From Entomomonas sp945283395 (lineage in GTDB: Bacteria; Pseudomonadota; Gammaproteobacteria; Pseudomonadales; Pseudomonadaceae), in contig CAMLLC010000003.1 in assembly GCA_946480835.1 (NCBI GenBank), positions 124,001 to 188,000 on the forward strand: DNA of 64,000 nt, read 5' to 3'. Of this stretch, positions 7,939-17,722 are shown piece after piece. The notes beneath the pieces are model-generated. The model worked only from the letters and a program-made list of their open reading frames with translations, ran no database searches and was not told the origin of the DNA. Made by a program: the position numbers and the translations under genes. Positions within the stretch are counted from its first letter, which is position 1, and each line of letters opens with the position of its first letter.

Positions 7939-10302
7939 TTAAAAGGTCTGTCCCAATGAAAATTGGAAAATTTGTGTATCTGCACCATTAGGTTTCTTAA
8001 TTGGTAGGGCCAAACTAAAGCCTAACGGGCCAAAAGCAGTCACCCAAGTAAAGTTAGCACCTACTGAACTTGCCATATCACCTAAATTTGGCCGCTTACA
8101 ATCTTCTAATGAAGAAGCACAGTTATTACTAAAGACATTACCCGCATCCCAGAACAGTGCAGTTCTGACCGTTCGTTGATCGGGCACAAATGGCGTTGGG
8201 ACAATTAATTCAATTCCCCCGGTGATCAAAATATTACCACCGAATGGGTTATCGTCATCATCCCAATCATCATAATACATTGCATACCTAGGGTTATAAT
8301 ATCTCAAACTCGCTCTAGCACGAGGGCCTAATGAACCATCTTTGAAGCCACGTACGGAACTATAACCGCCAGCATAGTAGTTCTCATAGAAAGGTAACAT
8401 ATTGGTTGAACCATAGCCATCGCCATAACCTAACTCAGTATGAAACCTTAATATATAATCATCAGTTATCGGCTTATAAAGTTGAGCACTATAATCTAGT
8501 TTATAAAAAGTAAGATCACTACCGGGAATAGCAATCTGAGCAGAAGCTGATTGAGAAGCCCCTCTGGTAGGTAATAAGCCACGATTTAAGGTAGATTTAC
8601 CCCATCCTAAATTCAACTTATAGTTAAGATAATCCTTGCCATTATCATCTACGAAGTCATAAACTGCATCAGCACTTGAATTACCAGGTTTAATATGGTC
8701 ATTTTGAATAGTAAAACCATAACTAACATTAGACGTTTCACTAATAGGATAGCCAAAGCTAAAACCAGCACCAAAACTATCTACTGAATAGTCGGTATAA
8801 TCTACATCTAGCTTATCGTAATCAGTTGTTCTATAAAAAACATTATAGCCTAAACTTACTCCATCTACCGTCCAATAAGGATTTAAGTAACTGAAATTAA
8901 TATTTGTTTGATAGTCACTCCGTGTTAGTCCTATACCTACTTTATTACCAGATCCTAAGAAATTTTCTTGTTTAATGGCACCACCCAAGACTAACCCAGA
9001 ACTTTGCGCAAATCCTACTGAGGCAGAAATAGAACCTGATGGCTGCTCCTCAACAGTATAATTAACATCAACTTGATCATCTGTTCCCGGTACTGCCGGA
9101 GTTTCAACTTTAACCTCTTTAAAATAACCTAAACGTTCCAAACGAGTTTTAGATTGATCTATCAAATAAGTTGACGCCCAGCCACCTTCAATTTGACGCA
9201 TTTCTCTACGTAATACAACATCCTCTGTTTTAGTATTACCGCGAAAATTAATACGGTTTACATAAACTCTTTTACCAGGATCCACAGTAAAGGTTATAGA
9301 TACTGTATGGTCTTCTGGATGCGTTTCTGGAATACCTTTCACATCAGCAAAAGCATAACCATCGTTGCCTAATCTGCGACTAACCAGCTCCGATGAAGTT
9401 ACCATAAGTTTACGAGAAAAGACTTGCCCCTTTTGGACTAGCAACAAGGAACGTAAGGTTTCTTCAGGTAATTTAAGATCGCCCGCTAATTTAACGTCAC
9501 GAATACGGTATTTATCCCCTTCTTCTATATTTACAGTGATATAAACATTCTTTTTATCAGGCGTAATAGAGACCTGCGTAGAAGAAATATCCATATTCAC
9601 ATAGCCGCGATCCATATAATAAGAGCGCAGCCTTTCTAAATCGCCAGATAACTTTTCTCTAGAATATTTATCTGCACTACTAAAGAATCTGTACCACTTC
9701 TTAATTTTCAACTCAAACAAATTAGATAATACTTCATCTTTAAAAACGGTATTACCTACTACGTTAATATGAGCAATAGTAGCTACCACCCCTTCATTAA
9801 TTTTAATTTTTAAACGAACCCTATTTCTCGGCTCTGAAATAACTTCTGTGTCTACATCAGCCGAATAGCGCCCCTGTGCCACATATTGGCGTAATAGCTC
9901 ATTACGTACTCTTTCTAAGGTAACACGTTGAAATATTTCACCTTCAGCTAGGCCAGCTTGTCTTAAGCCTTTTAGCAAATCCTCGGTTTTTATAGCTTTA
10001 TTACCAGTAATATCAATGGCAGCAATAGAAGGTCTTTCCACCACCGTAATGGTTAAAACATCGCCACTTCGGGTAAGTCTAATATCCTGAAAATAGCCCG
10101 TTCTAAATAAAGCTCGCGAGGCTTCAGCAAGACTAACCTCAGTAGCCTGATCACCTATTCTGATAGGTAATGCAGAAAACACACTACCCGCCGAAACCCG
10201 CTGTAGGCCATTGATGCGAATATCAGAAATAGTAAAGGACTCTGCATGAACCTCTATAGATACAACAGCAGCCAATACTGCAGGTAATAACAAATATTTC
10301 AT
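7939..10302 (-). CDS. bamA: outer membrane protein assembly factor BamA
   Basis: BamA is the central Omp85 component of the BAM complex that inserts beta-barrels into the outer membrane. The 787 residues comprise a signal peptide, five POTRA domains (to about residue 420; first FTISDIRINGLQRVSAG) and a 16-strand C-terminal barrel. The barrel contains the Omp85 signature SVRGFKDGSLGPRARAS in L6 and ends in Phe (FQFSLGQTF), the usual C-terminal beta-signal. Extracellular loop regions are Asp/Tyr-rich (YYDDWDDDDNPFGGN). It is located between rseP and skp, the standard order. Confidence 0.97.
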   Translation of the reverse strand: MKYLLLPAVLAAVVSIEVHAESFTISDIRINGLQRVSAGSVFSALPIRIGDQATEVSLAEASRALFRTGYFQDIRLTRSGDVLTITVVERPSIAAIDITGNKAIKTEDLLKGLRQAGLAEGEIFQRVTLERVRNELLRQYVAQGRYSADVDTEVISEPRNRVRLKIKINEGVVATIAHINVVGNTVFKDEVLSNLFELKIKKWYRFFSSADKYSREKLSGDLERLRSYYMDRGYVNMDISSTQVSITPDKKNVYITVNIEEGDKYRIRDVKLAGDLKLPEETLRSLLLVQKGQVFSRKLMVTSSELVSRRLGNDGYAFADVKGIPETHPEDHTVSITFTVDPGKRVYVNRINFRGNTKTEDVVLRREMRQIEGGWASTYLIDQSKTRLERLGYFKEVKVETPAVPGTDDQVDVNYTVEEQPSGSISASVGFAQSSGLVLGGAIKQENFLGSGNKVGIGLTRSDYQTNINFSYLNPYWTVDGVSLGYNVFYRTTDYDKLDVDYTDYSVDSFGAGFSFGYPISETSNVSYGFTIQNDHIKPGNSSADAVYDFVDDNGKDYLNYKLNLGWGKSTLNRGLLPTRGASQSASAQIAIPGSDLTFYKLDYSAQLYKPITDDYILRFHTELGYGDGYGSTNMLPFYENYYAGGYSSVRGFKDGSLGPRARASLRYYNPRYAMYYDDWDDDDNPFGGNILITGGIELIVPTPFVPDQRTVRTALFWDAGNVFSNNCASSLEDCKRPNLGDMASSVGANFTWVTAFGPLGFSLALPIKKPNGADTQIFQFSLGQTF

Positions 10303-10360
10303 GTAGCCCTTTTAATCCTGAATAGTACCTGAACCAAATAAAATGACTTTAAGTGTTGCA

Positions 10361-11704
10361 TTATAACCAATTTAAATCATTCATAATAGCAAATAACATA
10401 ATAGCTATCATTAAAAATACCCCTAGCTGTAATGCTACCCCTTGTACTTGCTCAGAAACAGGGCGCCTTCTGACTAATTCGATCATATAAAATAATAAAT
10501 GGCCGCCATCTAAGACAGGGATAGGTAAGAGGTTAAACACCCCTAAACTGACACTAAATAATGCTAAAAACATTAAAAAACTAGTAAACCCTGATTCAAA
10601 GCTTGAACCCGCTACTTTTACAATAGTAATAGGGCCACTTAAATTTTTCACAGACATCTCGCCACTAAACATTTTCTTAATGGCTGACAAAGTAAGAACG
10701 CTAAACGACCAAGTCTGATGCAATGCTTTGGGTATCGCTACCAAAGGTCCATAATTGACTCTACGCAATTTATCCTCAGGCCAAACAGCTTTAACTTCTA
10801 CACCTATATAACCAATTTTTTTCGCAACATCAGGAAATGTCGCTAACGCCACAGAAGTCGTATAACTTTGCCCTGCACGCAGATAACCCACCGTAACAAC
10901 TTGATTAGGCGACTGTTGAATTATTTCAGAAAAAGTCAACCAATCTGCCACAAGGGTACCATTAAGACTAATTAATAAATCACCTGCTTTGAGCCCTGCT
11001 CGCTCTGCTGGACTATCTTGAGCTATAGCAACTAACTCAGGTTTAATAGGGGGACGATAAGCTTCAATTCCTATTCCATGAAAAGGATTAGGCTTATCTG
11101 CTCCTCTTAGCCAATTATTGATGGCCAACTGATAAGTTTTTTCAACTAACTGTTGATCTTTCACAGTAACTGCAATATTACCCGTTTCACCTAATCTACC
11201 AAACAGTTGAAAAGCTATATCACCCCATGTAACAGTTTTAACACCATCTATAGCAACTATTTCATCCAGAGGCTTTAAGCCAGATACAGCAGCAATACTC
11301 TCAGGTGCCACTTTACCAATAATGGGAATAGGCTCTTTAGAACCTATTAAAGCCACTAACCAAAACAATATAACAGCTAAAATAAAATTAGCTATTGGGC
11401 CTGCCGCCACAATAGCAATACGTTGACCAACTGGCTTACGATTAAACGCGAAGGGTAGTTTATACTCAGGGATTGCTGCCTCTTCTTCCCTTTCATCCAG
11501 CATCTTTACATACCCACCAAGCGGAATCATAGCTATAACAAACTCTGTACCATATTTATCATGCCAACGTAGCAAAGGTTTACCAAAACCAATAGAAAAG
11601 CGTATTACCTCAACTCCACAGCGGCGAGCAACCCAAAAGTGTCCAAACTCATGAAACGTAACTAATACGCCTAAAGCAACTAGTGCACCTAATAACATTG
11701 ACAT
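10361..11704 (-). CDS. rseP: site-2 zinc metalloprotease RseP/MucP
   Basis: RseP is an intramembrane protease that cleaves the anti-sigma factor (RseA/MucA) during envelope stress and clears signal-peptide remnants. The zinc motif is in VTFHEFGHFWVA (HEFGH) near residues 17-22, and the second metal/active-site motif is in LLPIPVLDGGHLLFY near 395-410. Two PDZ domains lie between (GLKPLDEIVAIDG and GLKAGDLLISLNG). There are four hydrophobic segments and 447 residues. It sits 8 bp after dxr in the same leftward run. Confidence 0.96.
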   Translation of the reverse strand: MSMLLGALVALGVLVTFHEFGHFWVARRCGVEVIRFSIGFGKPLLRWHDKYGTEFVIAMIPLGGYVKMLDEREEEAAIPEYKLPFAFNRKPVGQRIAIVAAGPIANFILAVILFWLVALIGSKEPIPIIGKVAPESIAAVSGLKPLDEIVAIDGVKTVTWGDIAFQLFGRLGETGNIAVTVKDQQLVEKTYQLAINNWLRGADKPNPFHGIGIEAYRPPIKPELVAIAQDSPAERAGLKAGDLLISLNGTLVADWLTFSEIIQQSPNQVVTVGYLRAGQSYTTSVALATFPDVAKKIGYIGVEVKAVWPEDKLRRVNYGPLVAIPKALHQTWSFSVLTLSAIKKMFSGEMSVKNLSGPITIVKVAGSSFESGFTSFLMFLALFSVSLGVFNLLPIPVLDGGHLLFYMIELVRRRPVSEQVQGVALQLGVFLMIAIMLFAIMNDLNWL

Positions 11705-11711
11705 ATAAAAA

Positions 11712-12890
11712 TTATCCTAAGGTCTTTATATAATTAGTAGCAAACCTTCTTGCTTGACCATCAGCCGTTAAAATTAATTCTAACGTACTAGCATCAGTTA
11801 CTGCTAATTTATTTAAAGTTTCCGCTATAACTTGTTTAATCATAGTAAATTTAATTTGTTCATTCAAAAATGCCGCTACCGCAACCTCATTAGCTGCATT
11901 CAAAATAGCTGGTGCAGTGCCTTTCGTTTTTATTGCTTCTTTGGCTAAACGCAAACAAGGGAAACGTTGCTCATCAGGTTGCATAAAATCAAGATGGCCT
12001 ATTTTAAATAAATCTAATGGCGTTACCCCAGAAGTAATTCTATCTGGCCAAGCTAAAGCATGAGCTATTGGCGTTCTCATATCAGGATTACCTAGCTGCG
12101 CCAAAACACTACCATCCAAGTAGTCTACCATAGAATGAATAACACTTTGTGGCTGAATAACTATTTCAATTTGTTCAGGCTGGGCATTAAATAACCAACA
12201 GGCTTCTATTAACTCTAAACCTTTATTCATCATAGTCGCTGAATCTACTGAAATCTTCTTACCCATCGACCAATTAGGGTGCGCACAAGCTTGTGCTGGG
12301 GTGACCGTCGCTAACTGCTCAATAGCAGTATTGCGAAACGGTCCACCAGAAGCAGTTAATAAAATTTTACGGACACCTATCTTTGGCAAATCACTATCAA
12401 AAGTACTGGGCAAGCATTGAAAAATAGCATTATGTTCACTATCTATAGGTAATAAAGTAGCTTTATTATCTTTTACGGTCTGCATAAATAAAGCACCCGA
12501 CATAACCAGCGATTCTTTATTAGCCAATAACACTTTTTTACCAGCTTTAACTGCCGCTAAGGTAGGTTCTAAACCAGCTGCCCCAATAATAGCAGCCATT
12601 ACCACGGCTACCTCAGGATGACTAGTAACTTCACATAAGGCTTCTTTTCCTCGCAGCACTTCGGTTGTTAAACCCTGTTGGGTAAGCCACTGCTGTAACT
12701 GTTGTTGATCTTCTTTATTAGTAACTACTGCAAATATGGGCTTATATTTGATACATAGCTCCGCTAGCTTGTTAATACGCTGGTGTGCCGTTAAGGCAAA
12801 CACTTGATATTGTTCCAGATGTTGCCCAATAACATCTAACGTACTACGCCCTATAGAACCCGTTGCCCCTAATACACAAATTTGTTGCAT
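11712..12890 (-). CDS. dxr: 1-deoxy-D-xylulose 5-phosphate reductoisomerase
   Basis: Dxr converts DXP to MEP with NADPH, the first committed step of the MEP isoprenoid pathway. Visible are the nucleotide-binding VLGATGSIGRSTLDV, LANKESLVMSG, the metal-binding IDSEHNAIFQ, ASGGPFRN and the substrate loop MNKGLELIEACWLF. The ATG at 12890 (392 aa) overlaps the cdsA stop as TGATG and puts the Rossmann motif at the usual distance. The upstream extension to 12911 has no support. Its product feeds the neighbouring undecaprenyl synthesis gene uppS. Confidence 0.95.
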   Translation of the reverse strand: MQQICVLGATGSIGRSTLDVIGQHLEQYQVFALTAHQRINKLAELCIKYKPIFAVVTNKEDQQQLQQWLTQQGLTTEVLRGKEALCEVTSHPEVAVVMAAIIGAAGLEPTLAAVKAGKKVLLANKESLVMSGALFMQTVKDNKATLLPIDSEHNAIFQCLPSTFDSDLPKIGVRKILLTASGGPFRNTAIEQLATVTPAQACAHPNWSMGKKISVDSATMMNKGLELIEACWLFNAQPEQIEIVIQPQSVIHSMVDYLDGSVLAQLGNPDMRTPIAHALAWPDRITSGVTPLDLFKIGHLDFMQPDEQRFPCLRLAKEAIKTKGTAPAILNAANEVAVAAFLNEQIKFTMIKQVIAETLNKLAVTDASTLELILTADGQARRFATNYIKTLG

Positions 12891-13702
12891 CACATCACAC
12901 CAAGTACCCAAAGCAATAATATAGCTATAGGTACTGCTGCCGTTAAACTATCAATTCTATCTAAAATACCGCCATGACCAGGCAGTAAATTACTACTATC
13001 TTTTAAACCTGCTTCCCTTTTAAACATACTTTCTGTTAAGTCGCCTAGAACAGAAAAAACAACTAAAATCACCAAGCAAAGCAAACCTAATAACAAACTA
13101 TCTCTAATAAGATCGGACCGATAATAAATAATTAAACCTATCACCAGGGCAGCAATTAGCCCACCACAAAAGCCTTGCCAACTTTTACCGGGACTCACAT
13201 TAGGTGCTAATTTATCTTTACCCCAAGCCTTACCTGCAAAATATGCACCTATATCAGAAGCCCAAATAAATAATAACAAGCTAAAAATAATCCAATTTCC
13301 CGGTAATGAAATAGATTGTTTTAATAAAACCAGTCCTTGCCAGGCAGGTACTAAAATCAAGAAACCTATTAAATATCTAACCTTACAGGTTTTCCAATAA
13401 CTTGCAGAAGCAGGAAAACCTATTACTAAAAACCAAGCAAGTCCCCACCAAATTACCCCTATTAACACGACCAATCTTGCCCAAGTAGAAGCACACCAAA
13501 GCACTACTAATAATAAAGCACAAGCTAAGCTATAAGTTAGTCGACTGTTCCCTGCTAAGCCTATTAATTTTGCCCACTCCCAAGCGCCTAAAACCACAAC
13601 CACCCCAACAAAAGTAGCAAACGCGCCACCCGTTAGATAAAAAAGACCCCATAAGGTAATGGGAATAAGCACTAATGCAGTTATGATACGCTCTTTTAAC
13701 AT
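12890..13702 (-). CDS. cdsA: phosphatidate cytidylyltransferase
   Basis: CdsA makes CDP-diacylglycerol from phosphatidate and CTP, the precursor of all bacterial phospholipids. The 270-residue integral membrane protein has about eight hydrophobic helices. The CDS signature near the C terminus runs GDLTESMFKREAGLKDSS followed by LLPGHGGILDRIDS, with its conserved acidic residues. It follows uppS by 3 bp and overlaps dxr by one base, so the three are probably one translational unit. Confidence 0.95.
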   Translation of the reverse strand: MLKERIITALVLIPITLWGLFYLTGGAFATFVGVVVVLGAWEWAKLIGLAGNSRLTYSLACALLLVVLWCASTWARLVVLIGVIWWGLAWFLVIGFPASASYWKTCKVRYLIGFLILVPAWQGLVLLKQSISLPGNWIIFSLLLFIWASDIGAYFAGKAWGKDKLAPNVSPGKSWQGFCGGLIAALVIGLIIYYRSDLIRDSLLLGLLCLVILVVFSVLGDLTESMFKREAGLKDSSNLLPGHGGILDRIDSLTAAVPIAILLLWVLGVM

Positions 13703-13705
13703 GGA

Positions 13706-14455
13706 TTATTCTCCTTGTTCTAATTGTTCACTAGTTTTTCCAAAGCGTCTTTGTCTCACCGAAAATTCAGCTAATGCCGCTTGCATGGCTTGTTGTTTAA
13801 AGTCTGGCCAATATAAATCTGAAAAATAAAGCTCAGTATAAGCGAGCTGCCATAATAGAAAGTTACTAATTCTATGCTCCCCGCCTGTTCTTATACAAAG
13901 GTCTGGCAAAGGAAGAGGTGCCGTAGCTAACTGTGCTGCTAACAATTCGTCAGTGATTTCAGTTGGTTGTAGTTGACCAGACGCCACTTGGCTGGCAAGT
14001 TGTTGCGTAGCTTGTAAAATATCCCACTGACCACCATAGTTAGCTGCAACTTGTAACACTAATCCATTGTTATCAGCAGTCATCGCCTCTGCTGTCAGCA
14101 TAGCATCGCGTAACTCTTGACTAAAAGGGGTTCTATCACCAATGATACGCAATTTAACGCCATGCTGTTTTAACTTTTTAACTTCCTGCTTTAATGCCCA
14201 TAAAAACAATTTCATTAAAGCCTGAACTTCTGTCACTGGACGTTGCCAATTCTCACTGGAGAAAGCAAATAACGTCAGCACTTCAACTCCCGCTTCCACA
14301 CAAACTTCCACCACCGCACGAACAGCATTAACTCCCGCCTTATGCCCTGCGACATGAGGTAATAACCGTTTTTTTGCCCATCTATTATTACCATCCATAA
14401 TAATAGCCACATGCTTTGGAATTTGGCCAGTGTAAGCTTGTTTAGAAACGCTCAT
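13706..14455 (-). CDS. uppS: undecaprenyl diphosphate synthase
   Basis: UppS is a cis-prenyltransferase that extends FPP with eight IPP units to the C55 lipid carrier for peptidoglycan and O-antigen. The catalytic Asp is in VAIIMDGNNRWAKKR. FSSENWQRP and the C-terminal LCIRTGGEHRISNFLLWQ with YFSDLYWPDF are family signatures. The start is ATG 14455 (249 aa); a TTG one codon upstream is unlikely. Only 11 bp separate it from frr. Confidence 0.96.
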   Translation of the reverse strand: MSVSKQAYTGQIPKHVAIIMDGNNRWAKKRLLPHVAGHKAGVNAVRAVVEVCVEAGVEVLTLFAFSSENWQRPVTEVQALMKLFLWALKQEVKKLKQHGVKLRIIGDRTPFSQELRDAMLTAEAMTADNNGLVLQVAANYGGQWDILQATQQLASQVASGQLQPTEITDELLAAQLATAPLPLPDLCIRTGGEHRISNFLLWQLAYTELYFSDLYWPDFKQQAMQAALAEFSVRQRRFGKTSEQLEQGE

Positions 14456-14466
14456 CAAAATTGGAA

Positions 14467-15024
14467 TTAAACAGCCATCAAATCTGTTTCTTTTTGAGCT
14501 AATGCCTTATCAACATCAGCAATAAATTTATCAGTTACTTTCTGAATTTCGTCTTGACCACGACGCTCATCATCTTCACTGATTTCTTTATCTTTTAATA
14601 GATCCTTTAATTGAGCCAGCGCATCGCGTCTTACATTACGAATGGCTACTCGCGCATTCTCGGCCTCCCCTCTAGCTTGTTTGGTAAATCCCCGCCGCGT
14701 TTCTTCGGTTAGAGGCGGCATAGGCACACGGATCACAGTGCCCGCAGAAGCTGGATTTAGCCCTAAGTCAGAATTCATAATGGCTTTTTCCACCGCTTGC
14801 GTCATACTTTTGTCATATACAGTAATAGCTAACGTTCGAGCATCTTCCACGTTAATATTTGCCACTTGATTAAGCGGTGTTTCAGCGCCGTAATAAGATA
14901 CTGAAATACTTTCTAAAATACTGGGATGTGCTCGGCCGGTACGAACTTTAGCAAAAGCATGGCCTAACGATTCTAGCGTTTTCTGCATACGCGTTTGCGC
15001 ATCTTTTTTAATCTCATTGATCAT
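14467..15024 (-). CDS. frr: ribosome recycling factor
   Basis: RRF splits the post-termination ribosome together with EF-G. The 185 residues match the family length and carry SLGHAFAKVRTGRAHPSIL, NPASAGTVIRVPMPPLTEETR and the long three-helix-bundle segment ARVAIRNVRRDA. The start overlaps the pyrH stop by 4 bp (ATGA), so translation is probably coupled. Confidence 0.97.
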   Translation of the reverse strand: MINEIKKDAQTRMQKTLESLGHAFAKVRTGRAHPSILESISVSYYGAETPLNQVANINVEDARTLAITVYDKSMTQAVEKAIMNSDLGLNPASAGTVIRVPMPPLTEETRRGFTKQARGEAENARVAIRNVRRDALAQLKDLLKDKEISEDDERRGQDEIQKVTDKFIADVDKALAQKETDLMAV

Positions 15025-15764
15025 ACTGTTTCTTCCTCAATCAATGTACCTTCGCCGCCACCTACCACAATGTTAAGTAACGCGCCAGGTTTGTTCATAT
15101 TAAACACACGAAGTGGCATTTGGTGATCTCGACATAAGCAAATAGCTGTCAAGTCCATCACCCCTAATTTACGTTCTAATACCTCATCATAGGTTAAACG
15201 TTCAAATTTTTCAGCATTTGGATCTTTAAAAGGGTCGGCAGTATAGACACCATCTACTTTAGTAGCTTTTAACACTACATCCGCATTAATTTCAATAGCC
15301 CTTAAGCAAGCCGCTGAATCTGTAGTAAAAAATGGATTACCAGTACCTGCTGAAAAGATAACCACTTCCCCTGATTTTAGATGACGCATAGCTTTGCGGC
15401 GATCATAATGGTCTGTTACCCCCACCATAGAGATAGCGGACATAACCAAGGCAGGTATGTTTGAGCGTTCTAAAGCGTCTCGCATAGCTAAACCATTCAT
15501 AACAGTTGCCAACATTCCCATATGATCGCCTGTTACTCTATCCATCCCCGCAGCAGATAATGCAGCGCCTCTAAATAGGTTTCCGCCCCCTATCACCAAC
15601 CCGACTTGTACACCAATACCAACTAATTGCCCTACTTCTAATGCCATCCTATCCAAAACTTTGGGATCAATTCCAAAGTCTTCTGAACCCATTAAAGCTT
15701 CACCACTAAGTTTTAACAGGATCCGCTTATAACGTGGTTGCTTTAACCCCACTTGTTGAGCCAT
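15021..15764 (-). CDS. pyrH: UMP kinase
   Basis: PyrH is a hexameric amino-acid-kinase-fold enzyme that phosphorylates UMP to UDP, allosterically controlled by GTP and UTP. Motifs in its 247 residues are ILLKLSGEALMG (phosphate-binding Lys), VGLVIGGGNLFRG, FSAGTGNPFFTTDSAA and KATKVDGVYTADP. It is the first gene after the rpsB-tsf terminator. The 180-bp gap upstream must carry its promoter. Confidence 0.97.
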   Translation of the reverse strand: MAQQVGLKQPRYKRILLKLSGEALMGSEDFGIDPKVLDRMALEVGQLVGIGVQVGLVIGGGNLFRGAALSAAGMDRVTGDHMGMLATVMNGLAMRDALERSNIPALVMSAISMVGVTDHYDRRKAMRHLKSGEVVIFSAGTGNPFFTTDSAACLRAIEINADVVLKATKVDGVYTADPFKDPNAEKFERLTYDEVLERKLGVMDLTAICLCRDHQMPLRVFNMNKPGALLNIVVGGGEGTLIEEETV

Positions 15765-15904
15765 CTTTAGTCTCCAAGTATATTTTGAACTGTCATCTTA
15801 ATAATTCATTAGGCAATTATTTGGGGCGACATTATTCCCAATAATAGTCTTTAGTTCAAGTTTAATATTGTAGTATGGTTTATCCTAAAATTAAAAACAA
15901 AAAA

Positions 15905-15928
15905 GGCTGTTCGAACTAACGAACAGCC
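15905..15928 (-). terminator. intrinsic terminator of the rpsB-tsf operon
   Basis: A nine-bp perfect stem, GGCTGTTCG (15905-15913) / CGAACAGCC (15920-15928), has a six-base loop. It is flanked by A-rich sequence on the left and seven T on the right. Read leftward it follows the tsf stop by ~20 nt with a U-rich tail (CCTTTTTTG). The T-tract on the right means it could also stop rightward transcription. Confidence 0.9.
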
Positions 15929-15948
15929 TTTTTTTGTAAATAAAACTA

Positions 15949-16824
15949 TTACTGTTTACTAGCAGCTACTTGTGCAGCAACTTCTGAAGCAAAATCTACT
16001 TCTGCTTTTTCAATACCTTCGCCAACACCAAAGCGAACAAATGAAACAATTTGAGCACCAGCTTTCTTAGCATATTCACCCACTTTAACTTTATCATCTT
16101 TAACGAACACTTGACCAATAAGGCTAGCTTCATCTAAGAATTTGTGAATACGGCCAGATACCATTTTTTCAACAATATCAGCAGGTTTACCATGCATTTT
16201 TTCTTTATTTAAGGCTAAGAATACTTCTTTTTCCTTAGCTATTAATTCTTCAGAAATATCTTCTGGTCTTAAAACTGCTGGATTACTTGCTGTTACGTGC
16301 ATAGCAATATCTTTTGCTACTTCAGCATTACCACCGCCTTGTAATGCGACTAACGCACCTATCCGGCTATTACTGTGTATATAAGCACCAACCACATCAC
16401 CTTCAACCGCTGCAATACGGCGAATTGTGATGTTTTCACCTATTTTCAATACTAATGCTTGTCTAGCAGTTTCTTGCATTTCTGCTAATTTTGCGACATC
16501 GGTAATTTTATCAGCAAACGCCTTTTCTAAAGTGTCGGCCACAAAAGCTTTGAAATTACCATCACGCGCCACAAAGTCAGTTTCAGAATTAACCTCAAGC
16601 ATAATGGCGAACTTACCATCAGCAGCTACTTTAGCAGCTATCACACCGTCTGCCGCTACACGACCAGCAGCTTTTGCAGATTTAACCGCGCCTGACTTAC
16701 GTAGTTCATCAATTGCTTTTTCAATATCACCTACCACAGCTACTAAAGCTTTTTTACACTCCATCATGCCAAGCCCAGTGCGTTCACGCAATTCTTTTAC
16801 TAATGCTGCAGTAATTTCTGCCAT
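15949..16824 (-). CDS. tsf: elongation factor Ts
   Basis: EF-Ts is the nucleotide exchange factor of EF-Tu. The 291 residues begin MAEITAALVKELRERTG with the EF-Tu-contacting TGLGMMECKKAL. The core continues with VNSETDFVARD and AMHVTASNPAVL, and the C terminus is the usual ASEVAAQVAASKQ. ATG 16824 is chosen over an in-frame TTG at 16830 because it matches the family start and has AGAGGA about 9 nt upstream. It is cotranscribed with rpsB. Confidence 0.97.
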   Translation of the reverse strand: MAEITAALVKELRERTGLGMMECKKALVAVVGDIEKAIDELRKSGAVKSAKAAGRVAADGVIAAKVAADGKFAIMLEVNSETDFVARDGNFKAFVADTLEKAFADKITDVAKLAEMQETARQALVLKIGENITIRRIAAVEGDVVGAYIHSNSRIGALVALQGGGNAEVAKDIAMHVTASNPAVLRPEDISEELIAKEKEVFLALNKEKMHGKPADIVEKMVSGRIHKFLDEASLIGQVFVKDDKVKVGEYAKKAGAQIVSFVRFGVGEGIEKAEVDFASEVAAQVAASKQ

Positions 16825-16881
16825 AGCCAAATCCTCTTAATCTTTGATACTTAACCAACGATAAAGTCATTAAGTAAGAAA

Positions 16882-16899
16882 AAGGGGCCTAGCCCCCTT
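16882..16899 (-). terminator. attenuator hairpin between rpsB and tsf
   Basis: On the minus strand, AAGGGG and CCCCTT form a six-bp stem with loop GCTAGG, followed directly by TTTCTTAC. It lies in the 106-bp gap after the rpsB stop and before tsf. A partial terminator that lowers tsf relative to rpsB is a known arrangement in enterobacteria; its function here is inferred. Confidence 0.65.
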
Positions 16900-16930
16900 A
16901 TTGTTCATAAATAAACTAAAGCAAAGCCGA

Positions 16931-17674
16931 TTAGCCTTCCGCAACCTCTTCGGTCACTTCTTCTTCAACAAATTCTTCAGGAGCTGCACCAGCGCCTTGT
17001 TTAATTTTTGCTACGGTATCAGCCGCTGTTCCTAAATATAATTGAATAGCACGGATTGCATCATCATTACCAGGAATAACATAGTCTACCCCATCAGGAT
17101 CACTGTTAGTATCCACAATACCTATGACAGGAATACCTAACTTGTTAGCCTCGGCAATAGCAATTTTCTCATGATCGACATCAATAACAAATAATACATC
17201 AGGTAAGCCGCCCATATCTTTGATACCACCAAGACTGCGCTCTAACTTTTCTAAATCACGAGTACGCATTAAGGCTTCTTTCTTGGTTAATTTGTCAAAA
17301 GTACCATCTTGAGATTGTGCTTCTAACTCACGTAGCCGTTTAATAGATTGGCGAATCGTTTTATAGTTAGTTAGCATACCACCTAACCAACGATGGTCTA
17401 CGTAAGGCATTTTGCAACGTTTAGCTTGTTCAGCAACAATTCTACTGGCAGAACGCTTAGTACCAACAAATAAAACCTTATTTTTACCAGCAACCGCTTT
17501 TTCTAAAAAAACCATTGCAGCATTAAACATAGGAAGTGTTTTTTCTAAATTGATGATATGAATTTTATTACGAGCACCAAAAATGTATTTACCCATTTTA
17601 GGGTTCCAGTAACGGGTTTGGTGGCCGAAATGCACACCCGCAGTTAACATATCACGCATTGAAACTTGAGACAT
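16931..17674 (-). CDS. rpsB: 30S ribosomal protein S2
   Basis: S2 binds at the head-body junction of the 30S subunit and is needed for S1 attachment. The 247 residues carry family segments MRDMLTAGVHFGHQTRYWNP, IHIINLEKTLP, VDHRWLGGMLTNYKTIRQS and PDVLFVIDVDHE. The tail is acidic (EEFVEEEVTEEVAEG). The start is preceded by AGAGGAATAAA. The first gene of the rpsB-tsf operon, it has a long leader with a hairpin near the start (see next entry). Confidence 0.98.
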   Translation of the reverse strand: MSQVSMRDMLTAGVHFGHQTRYWNPKMGKYIFGARNKIHIINLEKTLPMFNAAMVFLEKAVAGKNKVLFVGTKRSASRIVAEQAKRCKMPYVDHRWLGGMLTNYKTIRQSIKRLRELEAQSQDGTFDKLTKKEALMRTRDLEKLERSLGGIKDMGGLPDVLFVIDVDHEKIAIAEANKLGIPVIGIVDTNSDPDGVDYVIPGNDDAIRAIQLYLGTAADTVAKIKQGAGAAPEEFVEEEVTEEVAEG

Positions 17675-17722
17675 TTTATTCCTCTTTATGGGTTAAGCCT
17701 CCGTATATCCCAACACTCAACC
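17675..17722 (-). promoter_or_regulatory. rpsB leader hairpin, possible S2 autoregulatory site
   Basis: Read on the minus strand, GGTTGAG (17722-17716) can pair with CTTAACC (17697-17691), a seven-bp stem with one G-U. The 18-nt loop holds GGGATATACGGAGG, just upstream of the ribosome-binding site AGAGGA. In gammaproteobacteria the rpsB leader is known to be repressed by S2. That this hairpin is the operator is an inference from position only. Confidence 0.35.
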
